This document shows positions 6,985 to 13,684 of a DNA stretch of 20,283 nt, piece by piece. The number at the start of each line of letters is the position of its first letter. Position 1 is the first letter of the stretch. A program made the position numbers and the translations under genes. Origin of the DNA: Firmicutes bacterium CAG:124 (GTDB lineage: Bacteria > Bacillota > Clostridia > Oscillospirales > Oscillospiraceae); NCBI GenBank assembly GCA_000432135.1, contig HF990577.1:1-20283 (forward strand). The letters are read 5' to 3'. The notes under the pieces were generated by a model, which worked only from the letters and a program-made list of their open reading frames with translations, did not search any database and was not told the DNA's origin.

Positions 6985-8370
6985 TTACGGAGTGACGATG
7001 GTCGGATACTTTTCGTTGATGTACTTATAGAAGTTGCTCATGGCCTCGTCCTCGGTGACGGTGCCCTTGCAGTACTCTCTCCAGTTGGCCTGCAGGCCCT
7101 CGTTGAGCAGCTGGTCATAGATGGTGTGGTTTTCAAACTTGATGTTCTTGGCAAGGTCACAGAACAGGGCGATGTCGTTCTGGCCGCCGAGGAAATCGCT
7201 GCCGTAGGCCGGGTCCTGCGCGACAGTCTCGTTGACCTTCTGGTTATTGGAGAACTGCGCCTCGTTCTTGACCAGATTCGTGCAGACCTCTTCATTGTTG
7301 ATGAAGGTGTTCATGATATCGGCAACCATGGTGGGGTTATCCGTACCGGCAGGAGCCAGCAGCCACGTGCCGCCCCAGAAGTGTGCCTGCGGGCCTTCGC
7401 AGATCGCCCAGTCGCCGAAGCAGCCCTTGTCTGCGTCCTGTGCGTTGCCCATGGAGAAGTTGAAGTACCAGGCCGGCCCGAAGTAGCACATGGCCTTGCC
7501 CTCGCCGAACATCTGCGCGGTGCACTCATCGGACCAGATATCGCAGTCCTGCGTGTAGCCGTTGTCGGAGAAGTCCTTGGCCTGCTGCATCCAGGTCTGG
7601 ATGGCCGGGTCGATCTGGAGGTTGTTGTTTGCGTCGACCCACGGTTCGGAAACGTTGTTGGAGAAGACACGGTAGGTAGCAGCCTCGGAAGCGGTCATCA
7701 GATAGCCCTTGGCCTTGGCATCAGCCGCGACAGCATTGAACTTGTCCCAGCTGTTCAGCAGCTCCTGGACCTCGGCGGGATCGTCGGTGCCCAGAACGTC
7801 CTTGGCGATGGAGCGGCGGTAAATCAGAGCCGCCGGGCAGCACTGGAAGGATACGCCCTTAACGACGCCGGAAGCATCAGACGCAGCCTGCACGGTATAT
7901 GCATAGGTGCTGGAGAAATCGGTCACGCCGAGGGCGGTGACGTCCTGCGTGACGGGAGACTCGGTATACTTCTGGATGTAGTCGGCCTCAGCGAGGAACA
8001 GGTCGACCTTGTCGTCTGCAGAAGCGTTCTCCTGATTGAGAAGAGCCTCGTCGAGCTTGTCCTGATAGGCGCCATCGGCGCTCGGGGTGATGATCCAGTT
8101 GACGGTCACGCCTTCGGGAACGGTGTAGTACTTCTCAAAGAAGCCCTTGAACTCTTCGTTCCAGGCGTAGATGTTGAAGACCTTGCCTTCCTCGGAAGCG
8201 GGTTCCGCGGCGGGTGTCTCTTCGGCGGCGGTGTTTTCGTCGGTCTTGGCAGGCTCAGCCGTATCCGTGGAAGCGGCGGGCGTGTCGGTCGTCGTTTCCT
8301 TGCTGGCGCAGCCTGTAAACACAGCTGCGAGCATCAGAACTGCAAGAAGCAGCGCAAGATACTTTTTCAT
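6985..8370 (-). CDS. Extracellular sugar-binding lipoprotein, family 1 SBP
   Basis: A 461-residue lipoprotein that captures sugar outside the membrane and delivers it to the two permeases downstream. The N-terminus MKKYLALLLAVLMLAAVFTGC is a type II signal peptide with Cys21 as the lipidation site. A Thr/Glu/Ala-rich linker follows (about 22-61), then a family 1 solute-binding fold starting KVFNIYAWNEEFKGFFEKYY. Many tryptophans and aromatics (AWNEEF, WVDANN, GPAWYFNF, FWGGTWLLAPAG) suit carbohydrate stacking. ATG at 8370 has AGGAGG 7 nt upstream. It follows lacI by 75 nt and probably has its own promoter. Cellobiose or cello-oligosaccharide is the likely ligand from the neighbouring phosphorylase, but the sequence alone does not fix specificity. 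Confidence 0.92.
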   Translation of the reverse strand: MKKYLALLLAVLMLAAVFTGCASKETTTDTPAASTDTAEPAKTDENTAAEETPAAEPASEEGKVFNIYAWNEEFKGFFEKYYTVPEGVTVNWIITPSADGAYQDKLDEALLNQENASADDKVDLFLAEADYIQKYTESPVTQDVTALGVTDFSSTYAYTVQAASDASGVVKGVSFQCCPAALIYRRSIAKDVLGTDDPAEVQELLNSWDKFNAVAADAKAKGYLMTASEAATYRVFSNNVSEPWVDANNNLQIDPAIQTWMQQAKDFSDNGYTQDCDIWSDECTAQMFGEGKAMCYFGPAWYFNFSMGNAQDADKGCFGDWAICEGPQAHFWGGTWLLAPAGTDNPTMVADIMNTFINNEEVCTNLVKNEAQFSNNQKVNETVAQDPAYGSDFLGGQNDIALFCDLAKNIKFENHTIYDQLLNEGLQANWREYCKGTVTEDEAMSNFYKYINEKYPTIVTP

Positions 8371-8390
8371 TTGAATTCCTCCTGTAAAAA

Positions 8391-8419
8391 ATAATAGTTG
8401 ACAGTTTGATCTATGTGCA
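8391..8419 (-). promoter_or_regulatory. Candidate promoter of the binding protein/permease genes
   Basis: On the minus strand TGCACA (8419-8414; 4 of 6) and TATTAT (8396-8391; 5 of 6) are separated by 17 nt, within the 75-nt gap after lacI and just before the AGGAGG of the binding-protein gene. If real, the start point would be only a few bases from the ribosome binding site, which is tight. Read-through from the lacI promoter is an alternative. Confidence 0.4.
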
Positions 8420-8445
8420 CTGCCTCACGGCAGAAAGCACCATAC

Positions 8446-9453
8446 TTAAATCGCACGGACAGAGCATCCCTCTACCAGCTTGCCCGGAATGAGGATCCGA
8501 TCGACCAGCGCGGTACGCGGCTTTTCGATGAGTTCGATGAGCTTCGCGGCAGCGGTCTTGCCAAGCGCGGCCGTATCCTGACGATAGGTGGTCATCGCCG
8601 GATTCGTAACGCTTGCAAGCTGGATGCCGTCATAGCCCGCCGCGCTGACGTCTTCGGGAAAACGAAGGTCCATGCGGCGGATGGCGTTGCCGCCGCCGAT
8701 GCTGGAAAAGTCGTCCGGCATCAGGATGCAGGTCGGCGGCTCCGACAGCTGAAGCAGCTCACGCGTCAGCTCCGCGCAGCGGTCGGGGTCATGGTACACG
8801 CCCTCGCGGACATACTCCTCCGGGATCTCCAGTCCCAGCGCGTCGCAGGCGCGATAGAATCCCGTCAGGCGGTTTTCCGTGACGGTAGTGCGTTCACCGT
8901 GGATAAACGCGATACGGCGGTGGCCCTTCGCATAGACATAGCGGACCAGCTCCTCCATGCCGCGCACATTGTCGGAAACGACGGCGGCGCGGTTATTGAA
9001 GACGTGATCGATGGTCACGACCGGAAGGCGGGAATTGACCAGCTCCAGCACCTGCGGATCGTTGAAATCGACGCAGGCGATCACCACGCCGTCGACGCCT
9101 CGGTACTGGCAGTGCTGCAGGTAGGTCGTCGCCTTTTTGCCGACGTTGCGGTTGATGAAGGTAATGTCATAGCCGTTGGCCTCGGCCTCGACCTTGAGAC
9201 TTTCGAGCACGGCGGAGAAATATTCATGCGCAAGGCCGCTTCTGCGCTCATCAACGAACAGAACGCCGATATTATAGGTGCGGTTCGTTTTGAGTGCACG
9301 GGCGGCGGAGTTTGTCATGTAGCCGAGGGAGTCGGCAGTCCTGCAGATCAGCTCGCGCGTCTGTTCTCCGATATCCGGCTGTCCGGAGAGGGCTTTGCTG
9401 ACGGTCGCGACCGAAACGCCGCAGGCCTTTGCAATATCCTTCATAGAAACCAT
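8446..9453 (-). CDS. LacI-family transcriptional regulator of the beta-glucoside locus
   Basis: A 335-residue LacI/GalR-type regulator. The N-terminus MVSMKDIAKACGVSVATVSKALSGQPDIGEQ... has the complete LacI helix-turn-helix (about 4-25) and the hinge region (AARALKT) that inserts into the minor groove. The remainder is a periplasmic-binding-protein-like effector domain (NIGVLFVDERRSGLAHEYFS... through GYDGIQLASVTNPAMTTYRQD). ATG at 9453 is chosen because GGAGG lies 9 nt upstream and the HTH starts there; an in-frame ATG at 9534 lies inside the promoter. It sits between the divergent GH94/GH1 genes and the transporter genes, so it most likely senses a beta-glucoside and represses both directions. 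A LacI-operator-like site overlaps its own predicted transcription start, suggesting autoregulation. Confidence 0.93.
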   Translation of the reverse strand: MVSMKDIAKACGVSVATVSKALSGQPDIGEQTRELICRTADSLGYMTNSAARALKTNRTYNIGVLFVDERRSGLAHEYFSAVLESLKVEAEANGYDITFINRNVGKKATTYLQHCQYRGVDGVVIACVDFNDPQVLELVNSRLPVVTIDHVFNNRAAVVSDNVRGMEELVRYVYAKGHRRIAFIHGERTTVTENRLTGFYRACDALGLEIPEEYVREGVYHDPDRCAELTRELLQLSEPPTCILMPDDFSSIGGGNAIRRMDLRFPEDVSAAGYDGIQLASVTNPAMTTYRQDTAALGKTAAAKLIELIEKPRTALVDRILIPGKLVEGCSVRAI

Positions 9454-9485
9454 GCCGGTCTGCCTCCATTCTGTCCGCGAGTTTC

Positions 9486-9500
9486 TTAATCGTTTTCGTA
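9486..9500 (-). promoter_or_regulatory. LacI-type operator candidate near lacI
   Basis: The minus strand reads TACGAAAACGATTAA here, with the central CG and flanking A/T halves typical of LacI/CcpA-family operators. It covers the predicted lacI transcription start. The core AAACGATTnnGAA recurs at 9759-9771 on the other side of the intergenic region. It differs from the CcpA cre consensus at a few positions. Confidence 0.4.
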
Positions 9501-9505
9501 GCTTC

Positions 9506-9534
9506 AAAATAGCTGATTCTGCACAAAATTGCAA
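9506..9534 (-). promoter_or_regulatory. Candidate lacI promoter
   Basis: On the minus strand TTGCAA (9534-9529) and TATTTT (9511-9506) are spaced by 17 nt, each 4 of 6 to consensus. Predicted start near 9499 overlaps the operator-like site. The leader contains the GGAGG site used by lacI. Confidence 0.5.
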
Positions 9535-9699
9535 GAGTAATTTTTGATTTTTTAGTGTTTAAAACAAAGTTTGGCTGTTCTGCTCAATTTGTTCACGTAA
9601 ATTTAGCAAATTTGACAGCTAAACTTCTCCGAAACTTGCTCTGTGCCTCTCTTCCCTTCCTGAAAATCATGTTTTTCAGAAAGAATCGCAAAATATGTC

Positions 9700-9728
9700 T
9701 TGCATTTTGCGCAAAAAGCCGCTATTGT
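9700..9728 (+). promoter_or_regulatory. Candidate GH94/GH1 promoter overlapping a palindrome
   Basis: TTGCAT (9700-9705) and TATTGT (9723-9728) are spaced by 17 nt; the match is modest (3 and 4 of 6). The perfect palindrome at 9705-9716 lies in the spacer, an arrangement typical of repressor control. A second possible -10, TATATT at 9745-9750, has no good -35 box. Confidence 0.35.
9705..9716. promoter_or_regulatory. Perfect 12-bp palindrome TTTTGCGCAAAA, operator candidate
   Basis: A fully symmetric 12-mer with a central CG step, as LacI-family proteins prefer. It lies about 100 nt before the GH94 start codon and inside the predicted promoter. A further inverted pair gcaaaat (9688-9694) / attttgc (9704-9710) overlaps it. 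A related TGCACAAAA occurs at 9520-9528. Confidence 0.45.
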
Positions 9729-9758
9729 AATGGTACATATCCGTTATATTGACAACTC

Positions 9759-9771
9759 AAACGATTTCGAA
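9759..9771 (+). promoter_or_regulatory. Second copy of the AAACGATT element
   Basis: AAACGATTTCGAA repeats the AAACGATTnnGAA core seen on the minus strand at 9486-9500. It lies about 45 nt upstream of the GH94 start codon, downstream of the candidate promoter, where a bound repressor would block transcription. Two sites flanking a divergent control region would allow looping, which is inference. Confidence 0.35.
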
Positions 9772-9816
9772 TTCTGTCGGTACGCATCAGCCTGCCGGCA
9801 TAGGAAGGAGTTCCAG

Positions 9817-12255
9817 ATGCAATTCGGCCATTTTGACGATCAGCAGCGGGAATATGTGATCACCGACCCGCGCACACCGCTTCCGTGGATCAACTATCTC
9901 GGCAGCGAGGATTTTTTCACGCTCCTGTCCAACACGGCAGGCGGCTACTGCTTCTATCGCGACGCGCGGCTGCGCCGTCTGACCCGCTACCGCTATAATA
10001 ACTGCCCGGTCGACCAGGAGGGGTTTCATATTTATATCAAAGACGGCAAGACTGTCTGGAATCCCGGCTGGCAGCCCACGAAAACGGAGTTGGACCGCTA
10101 TACCTGCCGCCACGGTCTCGGCTACAGCGTGATCGAGGGGCAGAAGAACGGCGTTTCGGCCGCGCAGACGCTGCTGGTCCCGCAGGGTGAAAACTGCCTG
10201 CTGATCCGGCTGTGCCTGAAAAATGAGACAGACATAAAAAAAACGCTCGATGTGTTCCCGTATGTGGAATTCTGCCTCTGGGACGCGATGGACGACAGCT
10301 CCAACTTCCAGCGGAACTTCTCGATCGGCGAGGTTGAGCTGGAACCGGAGGCCATTTATCACAAATCCGAATACCGCGAGCGGCGGAACCACTATGCCGT
10401 GCTCTGGGCAAACCGTCCGTATGACGGCTTTGACACCGCACGGGACGCCTTCATTGGCCCCTACGGCTCCCCCGCCCTGCCGGAGGCTGTCGCCGCCGGG
10501 TGCTGCACCGGTTCCATCGCGCACGGCTGGGCGCCGGTCGGCGCAATGCAGTTCCATCTGGAGCTGTGCCCCGGCGAGTCGCAGGAGCTTTTCTTTGGTC
10601 TTGGCTACGTAGAAAACCCGGAGGGCGAAAAATTCTCCGCACCCGGCGTGATCAACAAGACGCGCGCACATACCATGATCGAAACGTACCGCACAGCGGC
10701 ACAGTTTGACGCTGCAGCGGATGCGCTGCGCGGATACTGGGACACGCTGCTCTCCAACTACCACGCCGAGACCGGCGACGAGAAGGTCGACCGGATGGTC
10801 AACATCTGGAACCAGTATCAGTGCATGGTCACGTTCAACATGAGCCGCTCAGCCAGCTACTTCGAAAGCGGCATGGGGCGCGGCATGGGCTTCCGCGATT
10901 CGTGTCAGGACCTGCTGGGCTTCGTGCATATCATTCCGGAACGGGCGCGGGAGCGCATTCTGGATATCGCCGCCACGCAGTTCCCGGACGGCAGCGCCTA
11001 TCATCAGTATCAACCGCTCACGAAGAAGGGAAATCTTGCAGTCGGCAGCGGGTTCAACGACGACCCGCTGTGGCTGATCGCGGGCGTGGACGCTTACTTG
11101 CGCGAAACAGGTGACTGGTCGATATTGGATGAAAGCGTTACGTTTGACTGTGACCCGGACAATGCCGCGCCGCTCATGGAGCACCTGCGCCGCAGCTTCC
11201 GGTTCATCTGCACACACCTCGGCCCGCACGGACTGCCGCTCATCGGCAGAGCCGACTGGAACGACTGTCTGAATCTCAACTGCTTCTCCGCCCACCCCGG
11301 CGAGAGCTTCCAGATCACCGGCCCCAGCGAAGGCCCGGTCGCGGAGTCCGTGTTCATCGCCGGAATGTTTGTCAAATACGGCAGGGCTTACGCCGATATC
11401 TGCCGCCATCTCGGTCTGGACGCGGAAGCGGCAGAGGCAGCCGCTGCGGCGGATACGATGGAAAAAACGGTGCTGGACACGGGCTGGGACGGCGCATGGT
11501 TCCGCAGAGCCTACGACGCGTTCGGCGCGCCCGTCGGCAGTAAGGACTGCGCCGAGGGGCAGATCTTCATCGAGCCGCAAGGAATGTGTGTCATGGCCGG
11601 GATCGGCAGGGAAACAGGCGAAGCCGAAAAAGCGCTCCAGAGCGTCAAGGAACGGCTCGACAGCGAATTCGGCATTGTGCTGCTGCAGCCGGCTTACACA
11701 AGCTATTATCTGAATCTCGGCGAGATCAGCTCGTATCCGCCCGGATACAAGGAAAACGCGGGGATTTTCTGTCACAACAATCCCTGGATCACCTGCGCGG
11801 AGGCCGTCCTGGGGCGCGGCGCACGCGCGTTTGAGACCTATCGGAAGATCTGCCCGGCCTATCTGGAAGCCGTCAGCGAGGTTCACCGCACGGAGCCGTA
11901 TGTCTACAGCCAGATGGTCGCGGGCAAGGACGCGCCGACGTTCGGCGAAGCCAAAAACAGCTGGCTGACCGGCACAGCCGCATGGACATTCGTGTCGATC
12001 TCGCAGGCCATTCTCGGTGTGCAGCCGGAGCTGGACGGTCTTCGCATCGACCCGTGCATTCCGCCGGAATGGGCACGCCTGACGCTGACCCGACGCTTCC
12101 GCGGCGCACAGTATTGCATCACGGTCGAGAATCCGGGCGGCGCGGAGCATGGCGTGCAGGAGCTCTATGTGAACGGTGTGCGGCAGGATGGGAATCTGAT
12201 CGCGCCGGCTGCGCCAGGCAGTGTTGTTTCGGTACGCGTGGTTCTGGGAGGCTGA
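9817..12255 (+). CDS. cbp: Cellobiose phosphorylase, GH94
   Basis: Catalyses cellobiose + phosphate to alpha-glucose-1-phosphate + glucose in the cytoplasm, saving one ATP relative to hydrolysis. The 812-residue length equals the usual ~810 of cellobiose phosphorylases. From the first residues (MQFGHFDDQQREYVITDPRT, then WINYLG, SNTAGGYCFY, TRYRYNN) it follows the cellobiose phosphorylase pattern closely: N-terminal beta-sandwich (about 1-290), helical linker, (alpha/alpha)6 barrel, and C-terminal jelly roll ending at LYVNG. The long conserved block NIWNQYQCMVTFNMSRSASY...GMGFRDSCQDLLGF and the catalytic segment GRADWNDCLNLN (general acid Asp about 483) are intact, as is the phosphate-site region near YPPGYKENAGIFCHNNPW. 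ATG at 9817 follows AGGAAGGAG with a 6-nt spacer; the upstream in-frame ATG at 9700 lies in the control region. It is co-transcribed with GH1, whose ATG begins 1 nt after this stop. Cellodextrin phosphorylase is less likely, as those are longer (~980 aa). Confidence 0.95.
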   Translation: MQFGHFDDQQREYVITDPRTPLPWINYLGSEDFFTLLSNTAGGYCFYRDARLRRLTRYRYNNCPVDQEGFHIYIKDGKTVWNPGWQPTKTELDRYTCRHGLGYSVIEGQKNGVSAAQTLLVPQGENCLLIRLCLKNETDIKKTLDVFPYVEFCLWDAMDDSSNFQRNFSIGEVELEPEAIYHKSEYRERRNHYAVLWANRPYDGFDTARDAFIGPYGSPALPEAVAAGCCTGSIAHGWAPVGAMQFHLELCPGESQELFFGLGYVENPEGEKFSAPGVINKTRAHTMIETYRTAAQFDAAADALRGYWDTLLSNYHAETGDEKVDRMVNIWNQYQCMVTFNMSRSASYFESGMGRGMGFRDSCQDLLGFVHIIPERARERILDIAATQFPDGSAYHQYQPLTKKGNLAVGSGFNDDPLWLIAGVDAYLRETGDWSILDESVTFDCDPDNAAPLMEHLRRSFRFICTHLGPHGLPLIGRADWNDCLNLNCFSAHPGESFQITGPSEGPVAESVFIAGMFVKYGRAYADICRHLGLDAEAAEAAAAADTMEKTVLDTGWDGAWFRRAYDAFGAPVGSKDCAEGQIFIEPQGMCVMAGIGRETGEAEKALQSVKERLDSEFGIVLLQPAYTSYYLNLGEISSYPPGYKENAGIFCHNNPWITCAEAVLGRGARAFETYRKICPAYLEAVSEVHRTEPYVYSQMVAGKDAPTFGEAKNSWLTGTAAWTFVSISQAILGVQPELDGLRIDPCIPPEWARLTLTRRFRGAQYCITVENPGGAEHGVQELYVNGVRQDGNLIAPAAPGSVVSVRVVLGG

Positions 12256-12256
12256 G

Positions 12257-13627
12257 ATGGCGTTTCGAGAGGATTTCGTCTGGGGCGCGGCGTCAAGCGC
12301 CTATCAGACCGAGGGCTTCCCGCGAGCGGACGGCAGCGGGGATAGCATCTGGGACGCATTCTGCCGCCAGCCCGGCGCAATTGCCAACGGTGAGGACGGT
12401 TCGGTTGCCTGCGACGGCTACCACCGCTTTGCAGAGGACATTGGGCTTTTAGCCTCGCTCGGCTTATCCGCTTACCGGTTTTCGACAAGCTGGGCGCGGA
12501 TCGACCCGAACGGCGACGGCCATTGGAACGAGTCGGGGCTCCGGTACTATGACCGTGTCGTGGACTGCTGTCTTGCAAACGGCGTTACGCCATGGATGAC
12601 GCTCTATCACTGGGAGCTGCCGCAGGCGCTGGAGGAAAAGGACGGCTGGCAGAATTCTGAGACAGCGGCGGCCTTTTCCCGCTTTGCAGCCATGATGGCA
12701 GCGCATTTCGAGGGCCGCGTTTCCCACTTTATCACGCTCAACGAGCCGCAGATCGTGCTCAAGCTTGGATACGCGGACGGTATTCACGCACCGGGGAAGC
12801 GGCTTTCGCTTCCGGAACTCGTTTCGTGCTGGAAAAACCTCATGCTGGCGCACGGACTTTCCTTCCGGGCCATCCGGAAAGCCGCGCCGGAAGCTTTGAT
12901 TGGCATTGCCTCCACCGGCAAGCTCTGCTATCCGCACAGCCCCGCCGACGAGGACGCCGCGCGGCAGGAGACCTTCCGCCTGACGGATTCCGACTGGATG
13001 TTTACGCACGCGATCGTTTTAGACGCCGTGTGCCTTGGCCGCGCTGAACCGGAGGCGGGAGCGCTTCGCAAACTTTTAAGCGAAGTTACGCCGGAGGAAT
13101 GGGACACGATGCACGCTGTCCCGGATTTCATCGGCGTCAATTCGTATAACGGCAGCGAGATCGCCGCCGGGCCGGATGGCGCGCCGGTTTATCTGCCGCG
13201 GCCGCAGGGCTTTGCCTGCACGGCGCTCAAGTGGCCCATCACGCCGGAAATTATGGAGTACGGCTATGCGTTCCTCTATGAACGCTACCGGCTGCCGCTC
13301 TATGTGACGGAGTGCGGACTGAGCTGCAACGACCACATATTCCTGGACGGGCAGGTCCACGACGCGGATCGGATTGATTTTCTGCACCGCTATTTACTTG
13401 CGCTTTACAGAGGATGTGAACGGGCAGACATCCGCGGCTTCTTCCACTGGTCGCTGACCGACAATTTTGAGTGGCACAGCGGCTATGCCGAGCGCTTTGG
13501 CCTGATCTATGTCGACTATCCGACGCAAAAACGGATTTTGAAGGACAGCGCGCGCTGGTATGCGCAGACCGTCCGGGAAAACGGTAAAAATCTGCAGCGT
13601 CTGATTTCAGCAGCGCAAACGCACTGA
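12257..13627 (+). CDS. GH1 beta-glucosidase with an altered nucleophile motif
   Basis: The 456-residue enzyme has normal family 1 length and should hydrolyse beta-glucosides in the cytoplasm (no signal peptide). The N-terminus FREDFVWGAASSAYQTEG is the GH1 start signature; TLNEP holds the acid/base Glu163; YVTECGLSCND holds the nucleophile Glu352; and HWSLTDNFEWHSGYAERFGL is the C-terminal aglycone/glucose-binding region. The Glu-Trp in NFEW and the absence of the Ser/Lys/Tyr phosphate-binding set argue for a non-phosphorylated substrate, consistent with ABC rather than PTS uptake. The usual T-E-N-G after the nucleophile is T-E-C-G here, an unusual change. ATG at 12257 is preceded by GGGAGG at 5-nt spacing inside the end of the GH94 gene, indicating coupled translation. 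Its likely role is to split beta-glucosides or longer cello-oligosaccharides that the phosphorylase does not use. Confidence 0.92.
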   Translation: MAFREDFVWGAASSAYQTEGFPRADGSGDSIWDAFCRQPGAIANGEDGSVACDGYHRFAEDIGLLASLGLSAYRFSTSWARIDPNGDGHWNESGLRYYDRVVDCCLANGVTPWMTLYHWELPQALEEKDGWQNSETAAAFSRFAAMMAAHFEGRVSHFITLNEPQIVLKLGYADGIHAPGKRLSLPELVSCWKNLMLAHGLSFRAIRKAAPEALIGIASTGKLCYPHSPADEDAARQETFRLTDSDWMFTHAIVLDAVCLGRAEPEAGALRKLLSEVTPEEWDTMHAVPDFIGVNSYNGSEIAAGPDGAPVYLPRPQGFACTALKWPITPEIMEYGYAFLYERYRLPLYVTECGLSCNDHIFLDGQVHDADRIDFLHRYLLALYRGCERADIRGFFHWSLTDNFEWHSGYAERFGLIYVDYPTQKRILKDSARWYAQTVRENGKNLQRLISAAQTH

Positions 13628-13635
13628 AACGTACA

Positions 13636-13684
13636 AATGCCCCGCGATCCGGATGGAACGCGGGGCGTTGGTTTTGGTTTCTTA
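13636..13684 (+). terminator. Terminator between the convergent GH1 and argS genes
   Basis: AATGCCCCGCG (13636-13646) pairs with CGCGGGGCGTT (13659-13669; one G-U) across a 12-nt loop, followed on the plus strand by GGTTTTGGTTTCTT. It starts 9 nt after the GH1 stop. On the minus strand the same stem lies just after the argS stop with a weaker T-run (CATTTG), so it probably serves both genes. The T-rich tail overlaps the argS stop codon at 13682-13684. Confidence 0.85.

Larger units (their letters stand above)
9454..9816. other. Divergent lacI/GH94 control region
   Basis: No gene is supported in these 363 bases. The stretch is AT-rich compared with the flanking coding DNA and holds promoter-like boxes for both directions plus several operator-like elements listed separately. 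A 7-bp hairpin (ctgaaaa at 9660-9666 with ttttcag at 9673-9679) is also present but has no U-tract. A minus-strand leader from the predicted lacI start would be about 45 nt long. Confidence 0.6.

Noticed and set aside
7126..8394. 422-codon plus-strand open frame opposite the binding-protein gene
   Set aside because: Antisense shadow; the minus strand has a signal peptide, lipobox and ribosome binding site.
9454..9534. Longer LacI protein starting at an in-frame ATG at 9534
   Set aside because: The extra residues precede the usual LacI N-terminus, and that ATG falls in the predicted promoter without a ribosome binding site.
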